64,000 nt of DNA from Lysobacter terrestris. Its GTDB lineage: Bacteria > Pseudomonadota > Gammaproteobacteria > Xanthomonadales > Xanthomonadaceae. The stretch's first letter is position 1. Every line of letters starts with the position of its first letter. The notes beneath the pieces are model-generated. The model was given only the letters and a program-made list of their open reading frames with translations, was not told the origin of the DNA and ran no database searches. Below are positions 47,570 through 55,863 of the stretch, piece by piece. The position numbers were made by a program, and so were the translations under genes. The stretch lies in the NCBI RefSeq assembly GCF_014489475.1, contig NZ_CP060820.1, positions 2,620,001-2,684,000 of the forward strand, written 5' to 3'.

Positions 47570-48445
47570 TCACCCAAACCGGCCGGTGATGTAGTCCTCG
47601 GTCTGCTGCTTCGACGGGTTCGAGAAGATCGTCTCGGTCGGGCCGTGCTCGACCAGGTCGCCCAGGTACATGAAGGCGGTGTAGTCGGACACGCGCGCGG
47701 CCTGCTGCATGTTGTGGGTCACGATCGCGATCGTGTAGTCCTTCTTCAGCTCTTCGACCAGCTGTTCGATGCGGCTGGTGGAGATCGGGTCCAGCGCCGA
47801 GGTCGGCTCGTCGAGCAGCAGCACGTCCGGCTTCAGCGCGACGGCGCGCGCGATGCACAGGCGCTGCTGCTGGCCGCCGGACAGGCCCAGCGCGCTCTGG
47901 CCGAGCTTGTCCTTCACCTCGTCCCACAGCGCACCCTGGCGCAGCGCGCTCTCCACGCGGTCGTTCATGTCCGACTTCGACAGCTTCTCGTGGTGGCGGA
48001 TGCCGTAGGCGACGTTCTCGAAGATGGTCATCGGGAACGGCACCGGCTTCTGGAACACCATGCCGACCTTGCTGCGCAGGCGGTTCATCGGGTACTTCGG
48101 GTCGAGGATGTTCTCGCCGTCCAGCAGCACCTCGCCGTGGGCGTTGAGCTTCGGGTACAGCGCGTAGATGCGGTTGAAGACGCGCAGCAGCGTCGACTTG
48201 CCGCAACCGGAGGGGCCGATCAGCGCGGTGACGCGCTTTTCCGGGATCTCCAGGTTGATCGACTTCAGCGCGTGGAACTTGTCGTAGTAGAAGTCCAGGC
48301 CACGCGCGGCGAGCTTCACCGGCTGCACGGTGGCCGATGCCGCCGCGGCGCTGCGGTCGGGCGTGACTACGTTGAGGCGGGCATCGTTCATGGCGGCGGT
48401 GTGTCGGAAGGAAGTGGGGGTGGGCGCTTGCGGGAATCCGTCCAT
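47570..48445 (-). CDS. pstB: phosphate ABC transporter ATP-binding protein PstB
   Basis: ATPase of the high-affinity phosphate importer. Core from [18 protein letters not shown]; Walker [28 protein letters not shown] (Q-loop), signature [16 protein letters not shown], Walker [14 protein letters not shown] and the switch His in [14 protein letters not shown]. The N-terminal start is uncertain: ATG 48445 has GAGG at good spacing, 48505 overlaps the end of pstA, and 48391 gives the length nearest to other PstB proteins. Confidence 0.93.
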   Translation of the reverse strand: MDGFPQAPTPTSFRHTAAMNDARLNVVTPDRSAAAASATVQPVKLAARGLDFYYDKFHALKSINLEIPEKRVTALIGPSGCGKSTLLRVFNRIYALYPKLNAHGEVLLDGENILDPKYPMNRLRSKVGMVFQKPVPFPMTIFENVAYGIRHHEKLSKSDMNDRVESALRQGALWDEVKDKLGQSALGLSGGQQQRLCIARAVALKPDVLLLDEPTSALDPISTSRIEQLVEELKKDYTIAIVTHNMQQAARVSDYTAFMYLGDLVEHGPTETIFSNPSKQQTEDYITGRFG

Positions 48446-48497
48446 GGCGTCCTCGTTGGCGTGCGGCTCGGTCATGGGCGGGCTGTTCATGGGGGAA

Positions 48498-49388
48498 CTA
48501 GTCATTGGCGATCTTGTTGCGCAGCAGGAAGGTGCGCGCGAACAGGCTGACGGCGAGCACGAACAGGGTGAGGACGAGCGCACCGGCCCAGGCGATGGCT
48601 TCCCAGTTGGCGAAGCCGCTGCCGGCGAACTTGTACATGACCAGCGGGACCGCGGCCATCGCGCCGCCGAGATCGGTGCTCCAGAACTCGTTGCCGAACG
48701 CGGTGAACAGCAGCGGCGCGGTTTCGCCGGAGATGCGCGCCAGCGCGAGCAGGATGCCGGTGACGATGCCGGCCGAGGCGCTGCGGTACAGCACCTGCAC
48801 GGTCACCTTCCACTGCGGCACGCCCAGCGACAGCGCGGCCTCGCGCATCTGCGCCGGCACCAGGCGCAGCATCTCGTCGGTGGTGCGCACGACCACGGGC
48901 AGGACGATGAAGGCCAGCGCCAGTGCGCCGGCGATCGCGGAGAACTTGCCGCCGGTGTTCATCACGAACACCGCGTAGACGAACAGGCCGAGCACGATCG
49001 ACGGCGCCGACAGCAGGATGTCGTTGACGAAGCGCACCGCCGTGCCGAGCTTGCGGTTGTTGCCGTATTCGGCGAGCCAGGTGCCGGCGGCGATGCCCAG
49101 CGGCGTGCCGATCGCGATGCCCAGCGCGCACATCACCATGCTGCCGAAGAAGGCGTTCTTCAGGCCGCCTTCTTCCAGCGGCGGCGGCTGGTTCTGGGTG
49201 AACAGCGCCCAGTTCACCCCACCCAGGCCCTTGGACAGCAGGGTCCACAGGATCCAGCCGAGGAAGCACAGGCCGAACAGCGCGGCGACGGATGCCAGGG
49301 CGATGGCCATCGCATTGACGATGCGCCGGCGCAGGTAGAGCCGGTCGGCGGCGGACGCGGTGGCGGGGTTGGTGTTCGCGGCGGACAT
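48498..49388 (-). CDS. pstA: phosphate ABC transporter permease PstA
   Basis: Inner-membrane permease; 296 residues with six spans. The permease EAA-like loop is [21 protein letters not shown] followed by [19 protein letters not shown], typical of PstA. Its ATG overlaps the pstC stop (TGATG), so it is coupled to pstC. Confidence 0.95.
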   Translation of the reverse strand: MSAANTNPATASAADRLYLRRRIVNAMAIALASVAALFGLCFLGWILWTLLSKGLGGVNWALFTQNQPPPLEEGGLKNAFFGSMVMCALGIAIGTPLGIAAGTWLAEYGNNRKLGTAVRFVNDILLSAPSIVLGLFVYAVFVMNTGGKFSAIAGALALAFIVLPVVVRTTDEMLRLVPAQMREAALSLGVPQWKVTVQVLYRSASAGIVTGILLALARISGETAPLLFTAFGNEFWSTDLGGAMAAVPLVMYKFAGSGFANWEAIAWAGALVLTLFVLAVSLFARTFLLRNKIAND

Positions 49389-50356
49389 CAGTTGCCCTCC
49401 TTGCGGGACAGCTGCAGCAGCATCAGGCGGGCGATGGCGAGCACGACGAAGGTGACGATGAAGAGGACGAAGCCGAGCAGCAGCAGCGCGGAGCGGTAGG
49501 TTTCCGTCGCCTCGCCGAAGTCGTTGGCGATCAGCGCGGCGATGGTGGTGCTCGGTTCGAGCAGCGAGGCGGTGAAGCCGACGCTGTTGCCGATCACGAA
49601 GGCCACGGCCATGGTCTCGCCCAGCGCGCGGCCCAGGCCGAGGAACACGCCGCCGATCACCGCGGAGCGGGTGTAGGGCAGGACGATGTCCCAGCTCACT
49701 TCCCACTTGGTCGAACCCAGCGCGTAGGCCGATTCCTTCAGCCGCGTCGGCACGGTGAGGAAGACCTCGCGCATCACCGAGGAAATGAACGGGATCACCA
49801 TGATCGACAGCACGATGCCCGAGGTGAGCATGCCGGCGCCGATCGGCGGGCCCTGGAACAGCCGCCCGATCACCGGCAGCGGACCGACGTGCTCGTCGAG
49901 CCAAGGCACGATGGTTTCGCGCATCACCGGCATCAGCACGAAGAAGCCCCACATGCCGTAGATGATCGAGGGCACGCCGGCGAGCAGCTCGATCGCCGAG
50001 CTGACCGGGCCGCGCAGCCAGCGCGGTGCGACTTCGGTGAGGAAGAAGGCGATGCCGAAGCTCACCGGCACCGCGATCACCATCGCGATGATCGCGGTGA
50101 CGACGGTGCCGTAGATCGGCACCAGCGCACCGTACTTGTCCTCGACCGGGTTCCAGTCGCTGGAGAAGAAGAAGCTCAACCCCTGTACCTGCAACGCCTG
50201 GCGGCCGCCCCATAGCATCGACAGCGCGGCGCCGGCGAGCGCGACCAGCACGAACAGCGCGGTGCCGGTCAGCACCCAGCGGAACAGCTTGTCGTTGCGT
50301 GCGTCCTTGACGTCGCGGCTGCTGCTGGTGGTAACGGGGAGGGTGGTGGCGTTCAT
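49388..50356 (-). CDS. pstC: phosphate ABC transporter permease PstC
   Basis: 322 residues with six spans. Conserved segments are FFSSDWNPVEDKYGALVPIY, ELLAGVPSIIYGMWGFFVL and the EAA loop VPTRLKESAYALGSTKWEV followed by GRALGETMAVAFVIGN. Pairs with PstA to form the channel. Located 49 nt after the first pstS. Confidence 0.96.
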   Translation of the reverse strand: MNATTLPVTTSSSRDVKDARNDKLFRWVLTGTALFVLVALAGAALSMLWGGRQALQVQGLSFFFSSDWNPVEDKYGALVPIYGTVVTAIIAMVIAVPVSFGIAFFLTEVAPRWLRGPVSSAIELLAGVPSIIYGMWGFFVLMPVMRETIVPWLDEHVGPLPVIGRLFQGPPIGAGMLTSGIVLSIMVIPFISSVMREVFLTVPTRLKESAYALGSTKWEVSWDIVLPYTRSAVIGGVFLGLGRALGETMAVAFVIGNSVGFTASLLEPSTTIAALIANDFGEATETYRSALLLLGFVLFIVTFVVLAIARLMLLQLSRKEGN

Positions 50357-50405
50357 TCGGATCCGCGGCTGGAGGGCGTCGTTGCTTGCGTGCGGCAGGC
50401 GGTTG

Positions 50406-51476
50406 TCAGTGCTTGAATTCGGCGGCCCAGTACTGCTCGACCTGCGCGACCAGCTCCGCGGGCAGCGGCACGTAGTCGAGCGACTGCGCCTGCGCCTGGC
50501 CGTTCTCGAACGCCCACTTGAAGAAGGCGCGGGCGTCGGCGCTGCGCGCGGCGTCGCGCGGCTGCTTGTACATCAGGATGAAATTGGTCGCGGTGATCGG
50601 CCACGCCTGCTCGCCCGGTGCATTGGTCATGACCAGGTGGAAGTCCTTCGCGCTCTTCCAGTCGGCGCTCGCGGCGGCCGCGGAGAAGCTCGCCGCCGAC
50701 GGCTGCACGAACTGGCCCGCCGCGTTCTGCAGCGCGGTGTAGCTCATCTTGTTCTGCAGCGCGTAGGCGAGTTCGACGTAGCCGATCGAGCCCTGGATCT
50801 GCTGCACGTAGGCGGCGACGCCTTCGTTGCCCTTGCCGCCGATGCCGGCCGGCCAGTTCACCGTGGTGCCTTCGCCGGCCTTGGCCTGCCACTCGGGGCT
50901 GACCTTCGACAGGTAGTTGGTGAGGTTGAAGGTGGTGCCCGAACCGTCCGAGCGGCGCACGACGCTGATCTTGGTCGCCGGCAGCGCCACGCCCGGGTTG
51001 ACCGCGCCGATCGCGGCGTCGTTCCACATCGTGACCTTGCCCAGGTAGATGTCGGCGAGCAGCGGACCGGTGAGGCGCAGCTTGCCGGCGTCGATGCCGG
51101 CGATGTTCACCACCGGCACCACGCCGCCGATGGCGGAGGGGAACTGGCCGAGGCCGGCGGCCGCGAGTTCCTCCGGCGGCAGCGGCTTGTCGGTGGAGCC
51201 GAAATCGACCGTGCCGGCCTTGATCTGCGCGATGCCGCCGCCGGAGCCGATCGACTGGTAATTGACCTTGGCGCCGGTGGCCTTGTGGTAGTCGGCCGAC
51301 CACTTCGACAGCAGCGGGTAGACGAAGCTCGCCCCCGCACCGGTGATGACCGCGGCGGCGTCCCCGCCCGGGGCCTGCGCGTCCTTGCCGGCGGCGGGGG
51401 CCGACCCTTGCTGGCACGCGACCAGGGCGAGGGCGGCGGCGAGGCCGAGGAGGGCGATGCGGGCGGGGGATTTCAT
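50406..51476 (-). CDS. pstS: phosphate-binding lipoprotein PstS (first copy)
   Basis: 356 residues. Lipoprotein signal MKSPARIALLGLAAALALVAC with the lipobox LVAC, so it is probably membrane-anchored. The phosphate-site motifs are GAGASFVYPLLSKW, QSIGSGGGIAQI, DFGSTDKPL and RRSDGSGTTFNLTNYLS. GGAG lies seven bases before the ATG. A PHO-box-like region precedes it. It lies next to pstC and is the likely dedicated binding protein; the other pstS upstream is soluble. Confidence 0.95.
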   Translation of the reverse strand: MKSPARIALLGLAAALALVACQQGSAPAAGKDAQAPGGDAAAVITGAGASFVYPLLSKWSADYHKATGAKVNYQSIGSGGGIAQIKAGTVDFGSTDKPLPPEELAAAGLGQFPSAIGGVVPVVNIAGIDAGKLRLTGPLLADIYLGKVTMWNDAAIGAVNPGVALPATKISVVRRSDGSGTTFNLTNYLSKVSPEWQAKAGEGTTVNWPAGIGGKGNEGVAAYVQQIQGSIGYVELAYALQNKMSYTALQNAAGQFVQPSAASFSAAAASADWKSAKDFHLVMTNAPGEQAWPITATNFILMYKQPRDAARSADARAFFKWAFENGQAQAQSLDYVPLPAELVAQVEQYWAAEFKH

Positions 51477-51523
51477 GGCGCGACTCCGTGGGGCTGGCCC
51501 GGGCCAGCTGGCGTCGCTATGAA

Positions 51524-51552
51524 ATGATGTTTTTGTTACAGGGGAATGACAT
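51524..51552 (-). promoter_or_regulatory. PHO-box-like repeats upstream of the lipoprotein pstS
   Basis: Three 7-mers in 11-nt phase on the minus strand: ATGTCAT, CTGTAAC and ACATCAT (positions 51546-51552, 51535-51541, 51524-51530). This resembles the PhoB consensus of two CTGTCAT boxes spaced 11 nt; the third is weak. It lies 47-76 nt before the gene. Confidence 0.6.
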
Positions 51553-51613
51553 GTGGCTGTAACGCCAGTGTCATCGGGGGTTGCGCCGCCTGGGCCGGGG
51601 GCGTGGGCGGGCT

Positions 51614-51890
51614 GAATCCGGCCGCGCACGGGCGAAAACCGGTCGCGGGCGAGTGCGAGTCCGCTCGCGCACGGGCAGGAACCGGTCGCGAACGAGTGGA
51701 ATCCGGCCGCGCACGGGCGAAAACCGGTCGCGGGCGAGTGCGAATCCGCTCGCACGCGGGCAGGAACCGGTCGCGAGCGAGCGGAAATCGCCCGCGCACC
51801 GCCGAAAACCGGTCGCTCGCGAGCGTGAATCCGCTCGCGCGCGGGCAAAAACCGCTCGCCGGAGGCCGGAATCCGCTCGCGCCCGCGCGG
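51614..51890. repeat. 21-nt minisatellite between the two pstS genes
   Basis: About 13 imperfect units of 20-23 nt alternating between a GAATCCGGCCGCGCACGGGC type and a GAAAACCGGTCGCGGGCGAGT type. There is a higher-order copy: the unit pair at 51614 recurs nearly exactly 85 nt later at 51699. GCGAG and CTCGC in neighbouring units can pair, so the RNA would fold into serial hairpins. No spacers, so not CRISPR. The 85-nt spacing breaks the reading frame, which argues against coding. The gap 51477-51989 otherwise holds only the PHO box and a terminator. Confidence 0.85.
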
Positions 51891-51938
51891 CACCGGCCCG
51901 GCCCAAGGCACCCCGCTCCCCGCAGCGGCGCGCCCAAC

Positions 51939-51967
51939 AAAAAAGGCGGGCCCGAGGGCCCGCCTTT
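51939..51967 (-). terminator. Rho-independent terminator after the second pstS
   Basis: A near-perfect 11-12-bp stem (AAAGGCGGGCC and complement) with a very short loop; on the minus strand it ends in six Ts. It lies 23 nt past the pstS stop, so the upstream pstS and pst operon are separately transcribed to a degree. Confidence 0.85.
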
Positions 51968-51989
51968 CCTGCACACGGATCCTTGCGGA

Positions 51990-53009
51990 TCAGAACTTCA
52001 TGTTCTGCGCCCAGTAGGCCTGGACCTGCTTCACCAGCGAATCCGGCAGCGGCACGTAGTCCAGCGCCTTGGCCTGGCTGTCGCCGTTGGCGTAGGCCCA
52101 GGTGAAGAACTCCTTGGCGTTCTGCGCGCCGGCGGCGTTCTTCGGCTGCTTGTACATCAGGATGAAGTTGGTGGCGGTGATCGGCCACGACTTCTCGCCC
52201 GGGGCGTTGGTCATGACCAGGTAGAAGTCCTTGGCGTTCGCCCAGTCGGCGTTCGCGGCGGCGGCCTGGAAGGTGTCGTCCGACGGCAGCACGTAGTTGC
52301 CGGCGGCGTTCTTCAGGCGCGAATAGGCCATCTTGTTCTGCAGCGCGTACGACAGCTCGACGTAGCCGATGCCGCCCTTGATCTGCTTCACGTAGGCGGC
52401 AACGCCTTCGTTGCCCTTGCCGCCGATGCCGGTCGGCCACTTCACCGCGGTGCCTTCACCGACGCTGCTCTTCCACTCCGGGCTGACCTTGGACAGGTAG
52501 TTGACGAAGTTGAAGGTGGTGCCCGAACCGTCCGAACGGTGCACGACGGTGATCTTGGCATCGGGCAGCTGCACGCCGCTGTTGAGCGCGACGAGCGCCG
52601 GGTCGTTCCACTTGGTGACCTTGCCGAGGAAGATGTTGGCGAGGGTCTCGCCATCGAGCTTCAGCGCGCCCGAGGCGACGCCCGGCACGTTGATCACCGG
52701 CACCACGCCGCCGATCACCGACGGGAACTGGGCGAGGCCGAACTTGGCCAGCTCTTCCGGCTTCAGCGGGGCGTCGGACGAACCGAAGTCCACCGTCGCC
52801 GCCTTGATCTGGGCGATGCCGCCGCCCGAGCCGATCGACTGGTAGTTGACCTTCTTGCCGGTGGTCTTGGCGTACTCGGCCGACCACTTCGACATGATGG
52901 GGTAGACGAACGAAGCGCCGGCGCCGGTGACGTCGGCAGCGAAAGCGTTGGCCGCGAAGGTCGTGGCGACTGCCAGCGCGGCGACTCGGAACTTGAGGGT
53001 CTTGAACAC
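51990..53009 (-). CDS. pstS: phosphate-binding protein PstS (second, secreted copy)
   Basis: 339 residues from GTG 53009, preceded by AGGAG at seven bases. A conventional signal peptide ends at ANAFA-ADVTG, so unlike the other copy it is a soluble periplasmic protein. Motifs GAGASFVYPIMSKW, QSIGSGGGIAQIKA, DFGSSDAPL and HRSDGSGTTFNFVNYLS are intact. The two copies are clear paralogs and very similar through the mature part. A strong PHO-box array is upstream and a terminator downstream, so it can be expressed alone at high level. Confidence 0.95.
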   Translation of the reverse strand: MFKTLKFRVAALAVATTFAANAFAADVTGAGASFVYPIMSKWSAEYAKTTGKKVNYQSIGSGGGIAQIKAATVDFGSSDAPLKPEELAKFGLAQFPSVIGGVVPVINVPGVASGALKLDGETLANIFLGKVTKWNDPALVALNSGVQLPDAKITVVHRSDGSGTTFNFVNYLSKVSPEWKSSVGEGTAVKWPTGIGGKGNEGVAAYVKQIKGGIGYVELSYALQNKMAYSRLKNAAGNYVLPSDDTFQAAAANADWANAKDFYLVMTNAPGEKSWPITATNFILMYKQPKNAAGAQNAKEFFTWAYANGDSQAKALDYVPLPDSLVKQVQAYWAQNMKF

Positions 53010-53061
53010 GAATGGGCTCCTGGAGAGAAACGACGGGCCGAGCCCGTTCGCCGTGCATTGC

Positions 53062-53112
53062 ATAACGGTTCGATGACAGCAGCACGTCACAAATGTTGCA
53101 GACGGGTGACAG
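53062..53112 (-). promoter_or_regulatory. PHO-box array upstream of the secreted pstS
   Basis: Five 7-mers in strict 11-nt phase on the minus strand: CTGTCAC (53106-53112), CTGCAAC (53095), GTGACGT (53084), CTGTCAT (53073-53079) and CCGTTAT (53062). Two match the CTGTCAT/C consensus almost exactly and lie 33 nt apart. Strong evidence for PhoB control. Confidence 0.75.
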
Positions 53113-53203
53113 CGCATCGGGCAGGGCGGCGAGCAGGCGAAAAAAAATGGGGCGCGGTTGAGCCGCGCCCCACAAGAAGGGGATTCCGGAGAGAGAACTG
53201 CGC

Positions 53204-54364
53204 TTACCAGTAGAACTGCATGCGGGCTTCGATCACGTCCGGGTTGTCCTCGAGGACACCCTTTTCCTGCTGGACCTTCACGTAGTTCAGCATGAACTTG
53301 AAGTTGGAACGCCAGTACCAGTTGACGCCGGCGGTGATGCTGTCCATCTCGCCGCCGACGACAGCACCGTCGGTCAGGTCGATGGTGTCGTAGCGCAGGC
53401 CCAGCTGCCACATGCCCTTGGCCGGATCGTCCGGCAGGCCCGTGACCGGCGTGCCGGCCTTGTAGCCCCAGGTCTCGCCGGTGACGTTCCACAGGCCCGA
53501 GACGTAGTAGCCGTCGCCGCTGAAGTCATCGAAGCTGCCGTAGCGCTTGACGTCGATGTTCATGTACTCGGCCTGCAGCTTGAACGGGCCGTGGATCCAC
53601 AGGCCTTCTGCGCCCATGGTGCTGGCGCGGTCGCTGGCGCGCAGGTTGCCGGTGTCGACGAAGCGGGTGCCGACCATGTCGGCCATCGGACGGGCGCGCA
53701 GGCGGATGGCGTCGGCGTCGGTGTCCTTGTCGATGTACGACGCGCCGAAGTGCAGGACGTTGCCCTGCTCGTTGATCGGGGCGAAGTAGCCGCGCAGGGC
53801 GTAGCCGCTGCCGTGCTCGCGGTTGCGGGTCAGTTCGCGGCCGAAGTAGCTGCCGGTGATGCCCCAGTTGGTGTCACCGTAGTTGTACTGGATGCCGACG
53901 CGGCGCGGGGTGCCCAGCGAGTTGGTGATCGACGACTTGGAGACGAAGTCGTTGTTCTTGGTCGACGACAGCTCTTCCATCGTCGCGCCCGGCTGCTTGA
54001 ACTGGCCGACCTGGACGAAGTGGTTGGCGTTGTTGCCGAACTTGTACTTGACGTTGGCGTCGAGGAACTTGTCGTCCTTGGCGTCGTAGCCGAGCACCCA
54101 CTCGAAGTTGCCCGGGCCCTTGCCCTTGAGCACGAGTTCGGCGCGGCGCAGTTCCTGCAGGTATTCCTGGCCGTCCAGGTCGGACGCCGAGTCGACGCCG
54201 TAGTCGATGTTGTCGACGTTGAAGTCGTAGAAGTCGGCCTGGACCAGGCCCTCGAAGGAGACTTCCGAACCGCCGATGACGTCGAGCGCGACTTCGGCGT
54301 GGGCGGCCGGCGCCACCAGCGCGGCCAGCAGGGCAACGGACAGGGTGCTGCGGGAGAGTTTCAT
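53204..54364 (-). CDS. OprP/OprO-like phosphate-selective porin
   Basis: 386 residues. Signal peptide ends at PAAHA; mature chain is a beta-barrel ending in RMQFYW with a terminal aromatic. FEGLVQADFYDFNVDN, FEWVLGYDAKDDKFLDANVK and GQFKQPGATMEELSSTKNND match the OprO/OprP family, whose arginine ladder passes phosphate or polyphosphate. It precedes the pst genes on the same strand, which fits outer-membrane phosphate entry feeding PstS. Confidence 0.93.
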   Translation of the reverse strand: MKLSRSTLSVALLAALVAPAAHAEVALDVIGGSEVSFEGLVQADFYDFNVDNIDYGVDSASDLDGQEYLQELRRAELVLKGKGPGNFEWVLGYDAKDDKFLDANVKYKFGNNANHFVQVGQFKQPGATMEELSSTKNNDFVSKSSITNSLGTPRRVGIQYNYGDTNWGITGSYFGRELTRNREHGSGYALRGYFAPINEQGNVLHFGASYIDKDTDADAIRLRARPMADMVGTRFVDTGNLRASDRASTMGAEGLWIHGPFKLQAEYMNIDVKRYGSFDDFSGDGYYVSGLWNVTGETWGYKAGTPVTGLPDDPAKGMWQLGLRYDTIDLTDGAVVGGEMDSITAGVNWYWRSNFKFMLNYVKVQQEKGVLEDNPDVIEARMQFYW

Positions 54365-54426
54365 GGAATTGGCCCTTAGGGCGTGGAGAGGACCCGCGCA
54401 GGCTAATTAGTGAAGATTGCGTAAAT

Positions 54427-54470
54427 GTGACAACGCTGACTTATTTCGTGGGGGTGACGGTTCGGTGACC
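54427..54470 (-). promoter_or_regulatory. possible PHO-box-like sites upstream of the porin
   Basis: TTGTCAC on the minus strand at 54427-54433, and a pair of GTCACC elements 11 nt apart around 54453-54470. The two groups are not in a common 11-nt phase, so this is weaker than the pstS sites. Distance to the porin start is 63-106 nt. Confidence 0.4.
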
Positions 54471-54475
54471 GGCTG

Positions 54476-54711
54476 CCCCTCATCCGTCCTTCCCTCAGCG
54501 GCCTGCTGGCCGCTTCGACCTTCTCCCCGCAAGCGGGGAGAGGGAGTCATCACGTGCGCTGCCCTGGTGTCGTATCCCTCGCCCCGCTTGTGGGGTGAAG
54601 GAGGGCGCTTGTGCGCCACTGGCGCACGCCCGACTGAACGCCCTTGCGCTATGCGCAAGGGCTGGGGGCGCAGCGAGGGACAGCGCCGCGCGGGCGCGGG
54701 GTGAGGGGCCG
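54476..54711. repeat. cluster of intergenic palindromes between the porin promoter and nth
   Basis: Contains CCCCTCATCC, a CTTCTCCCCGC palindrome (54519-54545), a degenerate CCCCGCTTGTGGGG copy near 54580 and GCCCTTGCGC-TAT-GCGCAAGGGC near 54640-54665. No gene is seen; together they form a tandem mosaic of the dispersed family found at 27507 and 42878. Confidence 0.6.
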
Positions 54712-55470
54712 TCAGCGCGTAGCCGGCACCGGCTCGCCCGGCGTCTTGTCCGGGAACCGGCACAGGTCGCGGATCGCGCAATGCGGGCAATCCGGCTTGC
54801 GCGCCTTGCAGACGTAACGGCCGTGCAGGATCAGCCAGTGGTGGGCGTCCTGCAGGTACTGCGGCGGAACCGTCTTCTCCAGCCCGGCTTCGACCGCGCG
54901 CACGTCCTTGCCCGGTGCGAGCCCGGTGCGGTTGGCGACGCGGAAGATGTGCGTGTCGACCGCGATCGTCGGTTCGCCGAAGGCGGTGTTGAGCACGACG
55001 TTGGCGGTCTTGCGGCCCACGCCGGGCAGCGCTTCCAGCGCGGCACGATCGCGCGGTACCTCGCCGTCGTGTTGCGCGAGCAACTGGTGCGCCATCGCCA
55101 CCACGTTCGCGGCCTTGGTGTTAAACAGGCCGATCGTGGCGATGTACGGCTTCAGTCCGTCCACGCCCAACGCCGCGATCGCGGTGGGCGTATTGGCGAC
55201 GGGGAACAGCTTGCGCGTCGCCTTGTTGACGCCGACGTCGGTCGCCTGCGCGGACAGGGTGACGGCGACCAGCAATTCGTAGGGCGTGCTGTATTCGAGT
55301 TCGGTCGTCGGCGCGGGGTTGAGCTCGGCCAGGCGCGCGAACAGCTCCTCGACTTCGGCCGGGGACAGCCGCTTGCTGCTGCGCGGCGTCCGCGGCGTCC
55401 GCGGCTTCGATGGCTTCGCCGCAGCCTTGCTTGCGGCGCGCTTGCTTGTCGTCTTGCGCGGCGCGCTCAT
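54712..55470 (-). CDS. nth: endonuclease III
   Basis: Base-excision repair glycosylase/AP lyase for oxidised pyrimidines. 252 residues; the first ~35 are a Lys/Arg/Pro-rich extension (RTPRTPRSSKR) absent from E. coli. The helix-hairpin-helix LPGVGRKTANVVLNTAFG carries the catalytic Lys, AVDTHIFRVANRTG the catalytic Asp, and CKARKPDCPHCAIRDLC the four Cys of the [4Fe-4S] cluster. Its ATG overlaps the upstream stop as ATGA. Confidence 0.96.
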   Translation of the reverse strand: MSAPRKTTSKRAASKAAAKPSKPRTPRTPRSSKRLSPAEVEELFARLAELNPAPTTELEYSTPYELLVAVTLSAQATDVGVNKATRKLFPVANTPTAIAALGVDGLKPYIATIGLFNTKAANVVAMAHQLLAQHDGEVPRDRAALEALPGVGRKTANVVLNTAFGEPTIAVDTHIFRVANRTGLAPGKDVRAVEAGLEKTVPPQYLQDAHHWLILHGRYVCKARKPDCPHCAIRDLCRFPDKTPGEPVPATR

Positions 55471-55844
55471 GGCTTGCGGCGTTCCGCCGCACGGGCCTTC
55501 GCGCGCGCCAGGGCCGCGGCGGCGGCGGACGGCAGCGCCGGTTGCGCATCGGTGCCGGGCAATGCCGTAGGCGCAGTGCGCGCTGCCTGCCGTTCCTGCG
55601 CGCGGCGCGTGAGGCGCAGCTCGCGTGCGCGGTGGCGTTCGCGCGCGGCGAGTGCGCTCAGCCGCGCGTCGCGTGCGAGCGCCACGGTCGCCGTGCACGC
55701 ATCAGCGCAGTGCCCGCACGGCACCCAGTCGAGCAGGCCCGCCGCGATCGCGGCGTCCAGGTCGTCGTCCATGAGCGCCGCGGCGATAGCGTGCTGCGGC
55801 GATCGCGCGCTGCATCGGCAGGCGGGGCAGGCGAAGTCGGTCAT
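55467..55844 (-). CDS. small Cys-rich hypothetical protein coupled to nth
   Basis: 125 residues, not recognised. The N-terminal 50 residues hold six Cys in metal-site spacing: FACPACRCSA and, after ~30 residues, WVPCGHCADAC. The C-terminal half is a highly basic Ala/Arg helix (ARERHRARELRLTRRAQERQ). This looks like a zinc-ribbon-type or redox metal site with a charged tail. It overlaps nth by four bases, so the two are co-translated; a link to repair or to cluster delivery is only inference. Confidence 0.65.
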   Translation of the reverse strand: MTDFACPACRCSARSPQHAIAAALMDDDLDAAIAAGLLDWVPCGHCADACTATVALARDARLSALAARERHRARELRLTRRAQERQAARTAPTALPGTDAQPALPSAAAAALARAKARAAERRKP

Positions 55845-55863
55845 CGGTACGCGATGAGGCCGA

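Noticed and set aside
51614-51890. CRISPR array
   Set aside because: Units of ~21 nt are contiguous with no unique spacers and no cas genes nearby; it is a minisatellite.
51546-53213. 555-residue protein with 7-residue repeats across the minisatellite
   Set aside because: The frame continues antisense through pstS; the 85-nt higher-order shift is not a multiple of three and there is no start signal.
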